From positions 2,480,001 to 2,544,000 of the forward strand of contig CBDANJ010000008.1 in assembly GCA_965197545.1 (NCBI GenBank): a stretch of DNA of 64,000 bases. Reading direction: 5' to 3'. Below are positions 41,345 to 49,307 of the stretch, one piece after another; within the stretch, counting starts at the first letter, position 1; every line of letters starts with the position of its first letter. The DNA is from CATOSP01 sp965197545 (GTDB taxonomy: Bacteria > Chloroflexota > Dehalococcoidia > Lucifugimonadales > UBA3495). The position numbers and the translations under genes are program-made. The notes under the pieces were generated by a model. The model did no database searches, had not been told where the DNA came from, and saw only the letters and a program-made list of their open reading frames with translations.

Positions 41345-41827
41345 TTAACGTGAAAGAAGTTCATTGCCCTTCCCCGTGGCGACAATCTTGACGGTCATTT
41401 CACTTCGACCATCCTCGGGAATGCCGCCGACGAGGTGTGTATCTAGGAAGTCCTGGGCCATTCGCAGGGCCGTCATGATGACTGCGACCTGCTCTGGCGG
41501 TGCTTCGGCAGCGATGTCATAGTAGATACCTGTTAGACCCCAGGGCAGTCTAGTACCTGTGGGAGTGGGTGTCGCTGTCGGTTGAGGGGGAGGTGTTGCC
41601 GTGGGTTGCGGTGTGGGAGTGGGCGTCGCCTTTTGCTGAAGCGTAGGTGTCGCAGTGAGTTGCGGTGTCCGTACATGCTGGATTACATGAGCCGCTGGGG
41701 GCAAAGTCGGAGTCGATGTTGAAGCCGGGGAGACCGTCGCAGGGGGCATGACCGGCGTTTCTTGCCGGGCGCAAGCAATACTCACCAACACGACCAGAAG
41801 CACGACCAACAAGTATACTCGTATCAA
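41345..41827 (-). CDS. Shortened Thr/Pro-stalk lipoprotein
   Basis: A 160-residue lipoprotein with lipobox SIAC (Cys19), a stalk at about residues 25-90 (TPTPTPQPTATPPPQPTATP) and a short folded part, GIYYDIAAEAPPEQVAVIMT and MAQDFLDTHLVGGIPEDG, ending VKIVATGKGNELLSR. The last words look like the beginning of a longer domain, and the stop lies only five bases from hairpin repeat B. It may have lost its C-terminal domain when that repeat arrived. A TTG start with GGGGAG upstream is used. Surface role unknown. Confidence 0.6.
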   Translation of the reverse strand: MIRVYLLVVLLVVLVSIACARQETPVMPPATVSPASTSTPTLPPAAHVIQHVRTPQLTATPTLQQKATPTPTPQPTATPPPQPTATPTPTGTRLPWGLTGIYYDIAAEAPPEQVAVIMTALRMAQDFLDTHLVGGIPEDGRSEMTVKIVATGKGNELLSR

Positions 41828-41912
41828 AGCCGGTTGCTCCCCTGGTTAGAACTCGGTTAGAGCTCGGTTGGAGCCGTTGCAGGATGGACTGCATTATAAC
41901 CCTTCCCTCAAC

Positions 41913-42020
41913 TGTCTGAACTGTGATTCGTCTGATTGGATGATACCCATGATTGGGCCCTATCCCTTAGCAGCCCAATCATGGGTATCATCCAATCATC
42001 ACACAAATCACAGTTCAGAC
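41913..42020. repeat. Long hairpin repeat, copy C
   Basis: Termini tgtctgaactgtgatt and aatcacagttcagac enclose a second inverted repeat with perfect 24-base arms that starts gattggatgatacccatgat. It is the most regular copy. The IS element inserted two bases beyond its end. Confidence 0.9.
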
Positions 42021-42064
42021 GAGCTCCCTTCGGGTGCACGCCAGAATTTAGGCAGGGAAAATAA

Positions 42065-42120
42065 TGCTACCCTACGGGTACAAGAAAACCGGCTGGCAGG
42101 CCGAATCCCGTAGGGTAGCA
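42065..42120 (+). promoter_or_regulatory. Hairpin that covers the transposase start
   Basis: Perfect 14-base arms, tgctaccctacggg and cccgtagggtagca, enclose 28 bases. The last base of the right arm is the A of the transposase ATG, and the only ribosome-site-like AGGG lies inside that arm. Read-through RNA from outside the IS would hide the start, as known for several IS families. Confidence 0.6.
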
Positions 42121-43425
42121 TGAGCACACAGAGCCAGCGGGCGCTGCTGCTCAGACATAGTGTGGCGGAGTTTGAGCGGCGGGTCAACGCAATATTGGAC
42201 TATGCGGAAACTCGTCCCCAGGCCACTTTGGCCGAACTGGAGGCGGAGGCCCGCCGGCTGAGCCGGGACTGTTTCGCCCCGGTCCTGGAGGGGCTGCTGC
42301 GGTGGCGTTCCCAGGAACTGGGAGGGTTCCCCCGGTGCGGATGCGGCCGGGAGGCCAGGTACAAAGGCCGGCAGCAGCGGAGCCAGGAGACCCTGGCGGG
42401 AAGAATCACCTGGCAGCGGGGCTATCACTATTGCGAGACCTGCCGCAGCGGGCGCTACCCTCTGGATGAGGCTTTGGGCATTGGGCCGGGCCAGTTCAGC
42501 GATGGGTTGCAGCGCGGGCTGTGCCGGCTTGGGGCGGTGCTGCCCTTTGCACTAGCTGCCGAGAGTTTCACCGAGCTTACCGGGGTCTCCATCTCGCCCC
42601 GGGAAGCGGAACGGCTGACGGAAGGCCGTGGTGAAGCGCTGGAAGCCTGCCAGGAGAGAGAGGGGGAGCCGGCGGTGGACCGGGCTGCTGCGCCGGCTGG
42701 CCCCGGAGTATGGGCGGTGGCGTTGGACGCCGCCAGGGTGCGCTTTGAGGATGGCTGGCATGATGTGAAGGCGGGAGTGGTCTTTTGGGCTGAACCCCGG
42801 CGGGAGGGGGCAGAGATGGCGGGAGGGAAGGCCGCGGCCCAGAGCTGCCTGGCGGAGACGGGGGCCGATGGAGCAGGCTGGGGCACGGCTGTACCGGGAG
42901 GCAGTAGCGCGGGGCATTGACCCGGCGGAGGAGCTGGTGGTGTGCTTGGGAGATGGCGCGCCCGCCAACTGGAGCCAGTTTGGGCTGCATTTCCCCAACC
43001 GGGTGGAAGTGCTGGACTGGTATCATGCCGTAGAACATCTGTGGGCCGCGGCCAGGGACCGGTGGGGAGAGGACAGCGCCCGGGTGGAGGCCTGGATGGA
43101 AGCCCGCAAGGAGGAATTGTGGGAAGGCGAAGTGGCGGCGGTGCTGACGGCCTTGAGAGCGGGGAAAGGGGAATCAGAGGTCCACTACTTCGAGACCAAC
43201 CGGCATCGAATGCGCTGCGCTGAGTTCCGGGCCCAAGGCTATCCCATCGGCAGCGGCACAGTGGAAAGCGCTTGCAAGCGGGTAATCGGGGCACGGCTCA
43301 AACAGGCGGGGATGCGCTGGACCAAGATGGGGGCTCAAGCAGTCCTGAGCTTGCGGACCCAGTTGCTCAGCGGCCGATGGGACGCCATCTGGCCCGCTAC
43401 CCGCCCTCAACTCAAACCTGCCTAA
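42120..43425 (+). pseudogene. ISKra4-like transposase gene with a frameshift
   Basis: The first part, 42120-42920, contains zinc-finger-like CGCGREARYKG and CETC, then VWAVALDAARVRFEDG, where the first acidic residue of the DDE core would lie. The second part, from about 42868 to 43425, has VVCLGDGAPANWSQFG, VLDWYHAVEHLW and GSGTVESACKRVIGARLKQA, with the other acidic residues. The two frames join if one G is removed from the five-G run near 42860 (ETGP-MEQAG). This is either an inactivating change or a slippage site for a fused product. The IS ends are intact. Confidence 0.8.
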
Positions 43426-43441
43426 ATCTTGGCGTACACCC

Positions 43442-43740
43442 GCTCCCTTCGCTCCCTTCCGTGCGATTGACAAATTTGGTTTCCCTTATTAAAGTCGTTT
43501 TCGTGCTGATGGAAACCTACATCACCGTTTTGGCTCCCGGCCTGGGCTTCACGTGAGTCCAGTCCTGTGGGGCCTGGACGGTCATGCAGTCTCAGCGCGG
43601 TCTTCGCTTTTAGGGTATAAACCCTTCCCATCGCCTTGACCCGTTTCCCTCCTTTCCCCCAGGTATGCCGTTGGAATGCCATAACGTCACTCGGCCGCCT
43701 CTCGGTATACGCATATTTTACGTAAAGGAGGGATACTCCT
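43442..43740. other. Spacer between the IS and the ABC operon
   Basis: About 300 bases without a gene. It begins with the right target duplication gctcccttc. A small GGGT-ataa-ACCC palindrome lies near 43614. Just before the operon start is AAAGGAGG. No clear promoter hexamers were found. Confidence 0.5.
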
Positions 43741-44637
43741 GTGCCCGCGATTCCGGTCCGGTTTCTTCTGCTCCTAGTTGCGACGCTATTCCTGGCTGTT
43801 CCCCTTGCCGCCTGCGGGGCCGGTGACGATGCACGGGTCCTCAAAGTTGGCGGTATCCCTGACCAGGACACCGCGCGGCTGGCCCGCAGATACGAGATAT
43901 TCTCAGAGTACCTTTCCGGGCGGCTGGACGTACCGGTCGAATTCGTCCCCAGCGTAAGCTATTCTGCTGTCGTGACTGCCTTCACCCAAGGGGGCCTTCA
44001 GCTAGCCTTCTTCGGCGGGTTGACCGGGGTGCAGGCACGGTTGCAAAACCCCGGCGCCAACGCCATCGTCCAACGCGAGCGTGACGCCAAGTTCCACTCC
44101 AAGTTCGTCTCCCGCGCCGGCCTGGACCTCAATTCCCTGGAAGACCTGGAATCCCAGGCGGCAGGCTTGACCATCACCTTCGGGAGCGAGAGCTCCACCT
44201 CCGGTCACTTGATGCCCCGGTATTTTCTCTCCCAGGCGGGGATAAATCCCGACTCTGACTTCCAGAGCCTGCCCAACTTCTCTGGCTCCCATGATCTGAC
44301 CTGGAAGCTGGTGCAGGATGGTTCCTTCGACGTGGGCGCGTTGAACGAGGACGTGTGGGACCGGGCGGTGCGTGAGGGCAACGCCGACACGTCCAAGGTG
44401 CGGGAGTTCTTCACCACCCCCGACTATTTCGACTACAACTGGACGGTGCGTCCTGGGTTGGACGAAGTCTACGGAGATGGCTTCACCGGCAAGATACAAG
44501 ATGCCCTGTTGGCCCTGACCCCCGCCGAACACGGTGAAATCCTGGAGCTTTTCAGCGCCGAGAAATTCATCGAGACCGATAACGCCAACTACCAACAGCT
44601 AGAGGATGTGGCCCGAGAGCTGGGGATGGTGCGGTGA
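43741..44637 (+). CDS. PhnD-like solute-binding lipoprotein, putative selenate type
   Basis: A 298-residue periplasmic-binding lipoprotein (LAAC lipobox, Cys25). It belongs to the PhnD-like family, but the segments AFFGGLTGVQARLQNPGANA, FGSESSTSGHLMPRYFLSQA, FSGSHDLTWKLVQDGSFDVG and RPGLDEVYGDGFTGK match the subgroup proposed to bind selenate, found next to selenium genes in other bacteria. A phosphonate or phosphite ligand remains possible. GTG start with AAAGGAGG. The stop overlaps the ATPase start (GTGA). The UGSC selenoprotein in the same window supports a selenium role. Confidence 0.82.
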   Translation: MPAIPVRFLLLLVATLFLAVPLAACGAGDDARVLKVGGIPDQDTARLARRYEIFSEYLSGRLDVPVEFVPSVSYSAVVTAFTQGGLQLAFFGGLTGVQARLQNPGANAIVQRERDAKFHSKFVSRAGLDLNSLEDLESQAAGLTITFGSESSTSGHLMPRYFLSQAGINPDSDFQSLPNFSGSHDLTWKLVQDGSFDVGALNEDVWDRAVREGNADTSKVREFFTTPDYFDYNWTVRPGLDEVYGDGFTGKIQDALLALTPAEHGEILELFSAEKFIETDNANYQQLEDVARELGMVR

Positions 44638-45425
44638 ACCACCCCGGACCGAGGCAGCCTCTGCTGATCGCTGCGGAAGGTATCTGCAAGAGTTACCCCA
44701 GTGTGAGGGCTCTCGCGCCCCTTAGCTTCAAGGTGGCCCGAGGCGAAAAGGTCGCCCTGGTGGGTCCCAGCGGCAGCGGAAAAACAACGCTGCTCTACCT
44801 CTTGGCCGGAATACTGCAGCCGGATCAAGGCAACCTGTCGGTCGATGGGAAGCCATTGTCCTCGGTCAGGCCTGGCAGGGAATTGTCCCAGCTAGTGGGT
44901 ATGGTCCACCAGCAATACGACCTGGTCCCCCACCTGTCGGTCCTCCACAATGTGCTGGCGGGCAGGCTGGGTCAATGGGGCCTGCTGCGCTCTTTGATAT
45001 CGCTCCTTTGGCCCCACGACCGGGACCTGGCGGAAGCCGCCCTGGAGCAAATGGGGATCGCGGACAAAGTCGATGAACGCACGTCTCACCTCTCCGGCGG
45101 CGAAATGCAAAGGGTGGCCATCGCCCGTCTTATGGTCCAGTCATCCCAGATAATCCTTGCCGATGAGCCGGTGTCTTCCCTGGACCCGGCCCGCGCCGAA
45201 GACCTGCTGGGTCTACTGACCGGCCTGGCCGCCGCCGATGGGAAGACGCTGGTGGCGAGTATGCACTCCCCGCACCTGATCCGGAAGTATTTTTCCAGAG
45301 TGATCGCCCTCCGTGAAGGGGCGCTCCAGTTCGACATCCCCGCCAGCGAGATGACCGACGAAGTGGCGGAACTCCTGTACGATCTGGACCAAGCCGAGGC
45401 GGTGGTTTGGGAAGCCGGAAGCTGA
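44634..45425 (+). CDS. PhnC-like ABC transporter ATPase
   Basis: A 263-residue ABC ATPase that would power the uptake system. Walker A is GPSGSGKTTLLYLLAG (about residues 43-58), the Q-loop MVHQQYD, the signature LSGGEMQRVAIARLM (about 153) and Walker B IILADEPVSSLDP (about 173). It is PhnC-like in length. The start GTG overlaps the binding-protein stop, and its end overlaps the first permease by 19 bases. Confidence 0.92.
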   Translation: MNHPGPRQPLLIAAEGICKSYPSVRALAPLSFKVARGEKVALVGPSGSGKTTLLYLLAGILQPDQGNLSVDGKPLSSVRPGRELSQLVGMVHQQYDLVPHLSVLHNVLAGRLGQWGLLRSLISLLWPHDRDLAEAALEQMGIADKVDERTSHLSGGEMQRVAIARLMVQSSQIILADEPVSSLDPARAEDLLGLLTGLAAADGKTLVASMHSPHLIRKYFSRVIALREGALQFDIPASEMTDEVAELLYDLDQAEAVVWEAGS

Positions 45426-46204
45426 GGCTTCTCGAAAGCCGGCGATTACTCACCCTTCTACTCTTCGGCGCGTTTGCTTGGAGCCTTTCCGGTGTCGACT
45501 GGCTGGGTCCGACCGTCCATACCGGGGGGCCGGGCGCGCTGCTCCGCTTTATCCAGGCCCTATTCCCTCCAGAGTTATCCCCTGGGTTCCTGCGGCTGGC
45601 GTTGGTGGCGTCGTTCCAGACTACGGCCTATGCCGTGGCCGCCATCACCGTGGCGGTAATCGTTGCCGTACCGATGGGTTTGCTGGCGTCGGGCGCGGCG
45701 GCCCGTTCGGCTAGGACCGGCTTGCCAATCGCGGTGGCCGCCCGGTTGGGTTTGGGGGCCATACGCTCGGTGCACGAGCTTGTCTGGGCGGTGCTTTTCG
45801 TCAGTGCGTTCGGTCTTTCGTCATTAACCGCCATCCTCGCCCTGTCCCTCCCTTATGCCGGAATTCTGGGAAGGATCTACGCCGAATTGTTGAACGATGT
45901 CCCGGAAAGCCCGTTGCGGGCTCTGCGGTCGTCAGGGGCGTCGCCCTTCAAAGTGTTTCTCTTCGGCAGACTGCCGATGGCTTTCCCCGACATGCTTAGC
46001 TACACCTTCTACCGCTTCGAGTGCGCGATCCGGTCGGCGGCGATTCTCAGCTTCGTTGGCATCCAGGGCCTGGGATATCAAATCCAACTCTCCCTGCATG
46101 ACCTGCTATTCAACCAGGTGTGGACGCTCATGCTGGCGTTAATGGGGTTGGTGGTGGTGGTCGACCTTTGGAGTACCCGCGTACGCCGGAGCCTGGTGGC
46201 GTGA
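45407..46204 (+). CDS. PhnE-like ABC transporter permease 1
   Basis: A 265-residue membrane permease with about six transmembrane helices (LLTLLLFGAFAWSLSG, FQTTAYAVAAITVAVIVAVP and others). The coupling loop reads NDVPESPLRALRSSGASPFK, the PhnE-type EAA motif, followed by FLFGRLPMAFPDMLSYTFYR. A TTG start inside the ATPase end is used, since no ATG precedes the first helix. Its stop overlaps the next gene (GTGA). Confidence 0.88.
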   Translation: MGSRKLRLLESRRLLTLLLFGAFAWSLSGVDWLGPTVHTGGPGALLRFIQALFPPELSPGFLRLALVASFQTTAYAVAAITVAVIVAVPMGLLASGAAARSARTGLPIAVAARLGLGAIRSVHELVWAVLFVSAFGLSSLTAILALSLPYAGILGRIYAELLNDVPESPLRALRSSGASPFKVFLFGRLPMAFPDMLSYTFYRFECAIRSAAILSFVGIQGLGYQIQLSLHDLLFNQVWTLMLALMGLVVVVDLWSTRVRRSLVA

Positions 46205-47085
46205 TAGGAGCGTCACGGGTTGCCAAAACCCGCCCCGCACCGCGAAGGCAGACTACCTTTGCCAGGTGGTCTTTGTATGGGTTCCTGCTACTGGCGGTGT
46301 TGTGCTGGGGCTACATCCTGGGCGGGACCAACAGCGGAGCCGATGACCTGGTGTCGGGGGAGAGTTGGAGCAACTCCGGCAGATTCATCCGTCAGCTAGC
46401 CGGACTGGAATCAGAGGTCACTCCGGCGTTCGCCCGTGGCAGCCGGTGGCTGGAAACCGCGAAACTAGCTTACGACACGCTGGTTATGAGCGTGCTGGCC
46501 ATAGGGCTGACAGGGCTGGGGGCGTTCCCGACGTTCGTGTTCGGAGCGCGCAACGTAAGCAACGGTGAGTTGGGAGGCGCGTCGTCCAAGTTCAACACCG
46601 CGCTGTATCATGCGGTGCGCCTGACCTTCGCCTTGACCAGGGCGGTGCCGGAACTCGTATGGGCGATGATAATCGTATTCTTCCTGTCCCCTGGGGTGTT
46701 GCCGGGCGCGGTGGCCCTGGCGTTGCACAATTACGGGGTGGTCGGGAAGCTATCATCTGAGGTGGTGGAAAACCTGGACCCCGGACCGGCAAGAGCCCTG
46801 AGGGCTTCGGGTGCGGGCAACTTGCAGATGCTCATCTATGGAATACTGCCCCAGGCGCTACCGTCTTTCTTGACCTACCTGCTCTATCGATGGGAAGTGG
46901 TCATCCGCACCACGGTGGTGGTGGGGTTCGTAAGCGCGGGCGGGTTGGGACGGGAATTCAGGCTGAGTATCAGTCTTTTCCACTATACGGACGTTGCACT
47001 GATAATCGCCTGGTACCTGATACTGGTGGTAGGCGTAGACCTGGTCAGCGCGGGTCTGAGGCGGTTGGTCCTGCGCGACGTATAA
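46201..47085 (+). CDS. PhnE-like ABC transporter permease 2
   Basis: A 294-residue permease paralogous to permease 1. About six transmembrane helices, an EAA loop ENLDPGPARALRASGAGNLQ, then YGILPQALPSFLTYLLYRWE and VVGFVSAGGLGREF. GTG 46201 overlaps the previous stop; the longer frame to 46120 runs inside permease 1 and is not used. The two permeases would pair as a heterodimer with the ATPase dimer and the binding protein to make one importer. Confidence 0.9.
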   Translation: MIGASRVAKTRPAPRRQTTFARWSLYGFLLLAVLCWGYILGGTNSGADDLVSGESWSNSGRFIRQLAGLESEVTPAFARGSRWLETAKLAYDTLVMSVLAIGLTGLGAFPTFVFGARNVSNGELGGASSKFNTALYHAVRLTFALTRAVPELVWAMIIVFFLSPGVLPGAVALALHNYGVVGKLSSEVVENLDPGPARALRASGAGNLQMLIYGILPQALPSFLTYLLYRWEVVIRTTVVVGFVSAGGLGREFRLSISLFHYTDVALIIAWYLILVVGVDLVSAGLRRLVLRDV

Positions 47086-47105
47086 CCAGTTCCGGAATGT
47101 GTTCC

Positions 47106-47873
47106 TCAGAACTGTACCGGGTAAATGACCTGAACAACCTTACCGTCTCGCAGCGCCTCGAAATACGGGTGGGGAGACGACGGGTTCTGGAGCCAGCGGC
47201 GCGTAAAGTAGGCGCACAAGTTGGCTAGCTGGATACCCACGGAATGCTCCGGTCCCGCGAAACACAGGTTGTTCAAAACCGCGGTAGTGTCCTGGCCCTC
47301 ATCGGACTGCATGAACTGGTTGATGGAGCCCGGCGCGACCGAGCCCTCGTCCCGGGCCACGATCATAGCGAAGTCGGCTATGGGCCAGATGGACTGTTCC
47401 AGTTGTTGGCTGTCCAGCGAGGACATGTTCACCTCGTCGACGAACATATTCAACGCGAGTAGGAACCTGTCGATGGTGATGGCCGAGGGGGTCCCCCAGA
47501 GGGAATCGGGACTGTCGCCCCGCGCCTTCACATCGAAGAACTCCTGCTTGTTTACATACACGGCGATGAGCGGGGTCTCACGGCGTATCAGGATGCCCAG
47601 GCAGTCCTGTATCAACTCTCCCCGTTTGTCGGGGAGCCACGACGCATAAGCGCCCCGGCCCTGGTAGATGTCGGTGGGGCGCAGTTCCGTGGGCGTACCC
47701 GGCTCTCCCAGGGGACGTCCAAAATGACGGCGGCACAGTGCGTTGAATTCGCCTGCTACCGAGATGGCCTGGGACTCGTGGAGCATTAGGCCGGTATGGA
47801 CGTGATGGGGCTGATTTGGGTCTCCCAGACTTACGCCCGTGTTTCCCGATTCACCCAGGAATACCAGGTACAT
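47106..47873 (-). CDS. DUF3800 domain-containing protein 2
   Basis: A 255-residue DUF3800-like protein. The N-terminus reads MYLVFLGESGNTG; in most relatives the residue before ESG is Asp, but here codon 7 is GGT (Gly), one base from GAT. The C-terminal block VGIQLANLCAYFTRRWL matches the LQxADLxAYxxxR helix. Loss of the first Asp would weaken the predicted metal site. It is convergent with the permease 2 gene. A second member of the family is at 10074. Confidence 0.72.
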   Translation of the reverse strand: MYLVFLGESGNTGVSLGDPNQPHHVHTGLMLHESQAISVAGEFNALCRRHFGRPLGEPGTPTELRPTDIYQGRGAYASWLPDKRGELIQDCLGILIRRETPLIAVYVNKQEFFDVKARGDSPDSLWGTPSAITIDRFLLALNMFVDEVNMSSLDSQQLEQSIWPIADFAMIVARDEGSVAPGSINQFMQSDEGQDTTAVLNNLCFAGPEHSVGIQLANLCAYFTRRWLQNPSSPHPYFEALRDGKVVQVIYPVQF

Positions 47874-48018
47874 AGGGTGGCCTCCAATACAACGCCGTAC
47901 AGGCTACGGCCAGCCTTTGGTCAAACGCCGGGCGGTTGCGGGATTAGGTCGGACTCCCGGTTGACGTCCCACCCGGAAATTGCAACCGGAAGGCGCTTCC
48001 GTGTCGCGGTTACTCTGC

Positions 48019-48657
48019 CTACGACTCGGGGGGACCCTGGACCTCTTCGGCAGATCCAACATCCTCCGCCGCGGCTTCGTCATCAAGGGCAACCCTGCGA
48101 GCCTCGATCCGCGCCACCACTTCATCCGGGTCGGCCAGGACGGAAACGTTGGGGGGAAGCTTAAGGTCGGCTACCCGGAACACCGAGTCCGCCTCCACCA
48201 TATCTCCCAGGTCTACTTCCAACTCGTTGGGCATCTCCAGCGGGAGGGCTTCGACGCTCACGTCCCGTAGCTGATGCACTACGGTCCCGCCTGAGCTGCG
48301 CGCGCCAGGGGAGTCCCCGGCCAGCACGATGGGCACCTGGGCGGTGACGGGGCGGGAGGCTTCCGCCACCACGAGGTCGACGTGGATAATGTCGTCGCGC
48401 CTGGGGTCCCTCTGAATCTCTTTAGCGAAGGCCAACTGGGTCCCGTGCTCACCCTGGACCGATATCGTGATCGGAGTGCTTCCGCCCGCCCTGGTCAGGG
48501 CCTCAACCAGGATAGGGGTCGCGCACTGAAGCGCGCGAGGTTCGACGCTGGGACCGTACAGGTGCACGGGCATAATGCCGGAGCGCCGCAACTGGCGCAC
48601 TTTCTTACCTAGAACCTCCCTGGGGGCGAGCTCCAGGGTAATCGCCTGGGTGGTCAT
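48019..48657 (-). CDS. rplY: Large-subunit ribosomal protein L25 / Ctc type
   Basis: A 212-residue L25/TL5/Ctc-family protein that binds 5S rRNA in the 50S subunit. The N-terminal L25 domain has LELAPREVLGKKVRQLRRSG, MPVHLYGPSVEPRAL and QRDPRRDDIIHVDL. The C-terminal TL5 domain has VPIVLAGDSPGAR, then VSVEALPLEMPNELEVDLG and VSVLADPDEVVARIE. An acidic tail follows. The start at 48657 gives the conserved ITLELAPRE beginning; AGGAG lies upstream. Confidence 0.93.
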   Translation of the reverse strand: MTTQAITLELAPREVLGKKVRQLRRSGIMPVHLYGPSVEPRALQCATPILVEALTRAGGSTPITISVQGEHGTQLAFAKEIQRDPRRDDIIHVDLVVAEASRPVTAQVPIVLAGDSPGARSSGGTVVHQLRDVSVEALPLEMPNELEVDLGDMVEADSVFRVADLKLPPNVSVLADPDEVVARIEARRVALDDEAAAEDVGSAEEVQGPPES

Positions 48658-48733
48658 TTGGGGCATTTCTCCTGGGATTCCGGTGCTTGGGTTGCCCAAG
48701 GGAAAATTGGAGGGCTACCGACCCAGCCGCTTA

Positions 48734-48742
48734 ATAATAGCA
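48734..48742 (-). promoter_or_regulatory. Extended -10 promoter for rplY
   Basis: On the minus strand TGCTATTAT resembles an extended -10 element 77 bases before the start. Confidence 0.35.
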
Positions 48743-48771
48743 CTGGTTCGGTTGATAGGAAACCTTAAAGC

Positions 48772-48951
48772 TGGCTGGGCAGGGCCTTTTCATTCTCCCT
48801 CTCCCGTGGGGAGAGGGCTGGGGTGAGGGACAACTCTCCCTGCAATGGTAGTAGCTGCGGCAAGTCAGTTTGCGGGGGAACTCCCTCACCCTAACCCTCT
48901 CCCAGAAGTAGAGGGACACCTTTCCAAAAATGAAAAGGCCCTGCTGGCTGG
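48772..48951. mobile_element. MITE-like element with 16-bp inverted ends and 7-bp target repeat
   Basis: Perfect 16-base ends, gcagggccttttcatt (48779-48794) and aatgaaaaggccctgc (48929-48944), are flanked by tggctgg on both sides. The inside has ctccctctccc and ccctaaccctctcccag-type sequence. A shorter relative lies at 52235-52353. It contains no gene. Confidence 0.75.
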
Positions 48952-48980
48952 GCCGGGAGTCTTGCGATTATCGGCACAAT

Positions 48981-49066
48981 TGTCCGAACCGGGATTCACA
49001 GGATTATGGGATTTATATGATTGGAAATGATGCGAATCCCATAATCAGAGAAATCACAGTTCAGAC
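48981..49066. repeat. Long hairpin repeat, copy D (degenerate)
   Basis: The ends are tgtccgaaccgggatt and aaatcacagttcagac, and the inner part pairs as ggattatgggatt with aatcccataatc. The left end has diverged more than in copies A-C. Confidence 0.75.
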
Positions 49067-49073
49067 GAACAAT

Positions 49074-49106
49074 CGAGAGACCCTGGCCCGGCCACAGGGT
49101 CTCTCG
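49074..49106. terminator. Hairpin, possible terminator
   Basis: Perfect 12-base arms, cgagagaccctg and cagggtctctcg, with a nine-base loop and no T-run. It is next to hairpin repeat D. The following sequence tcatcctgagcgcagcgcag is a common intergenic motif. Confidence 0.4.
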
Positions 49107-49307
49107 GTTATCACGGTCAAAAACCGATCAAGCAACCAACCCCGCTCATCCTGAGCGCAGCGCAGCGGAGTCGAAGGACTCACTTCGCTGTGGTCAAGAT
49201 GGGTGGATACGGCGGCTACTGGAAGCCCATCAGAGCCGAAGCCCTTACCTTGACAGTAGGGTTATGATGAGGTTGTTTCCTAGCTAATTCCTACGGGAGG
49301 TCTGTTC

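Larger units (their letters stand above)
42032..43441 (+). mobile_element. Complete IS element (ISKra4-like) with 9-bp target duplication
   Basis: The left end GGGTGCACGCCAGAATTTAG and the reverse complement of the right end GGGTGTACGCCAAGATTTAG are imperfect terminal inverted repeats of about 24 bases. The flanks gctcccttc at 42023-42031 and 43442-43450 are an exact nine-base target duplication. The 1410-base element carries one transposase gene split by a frameshift. Confidence 0.85.

Noticed and set aside
42868..43425. The second half of the transposase as a separate gene.
   Set aside because: It contains only the latter part of the catalytic core and joins the first half after a one-base change in a G-run.
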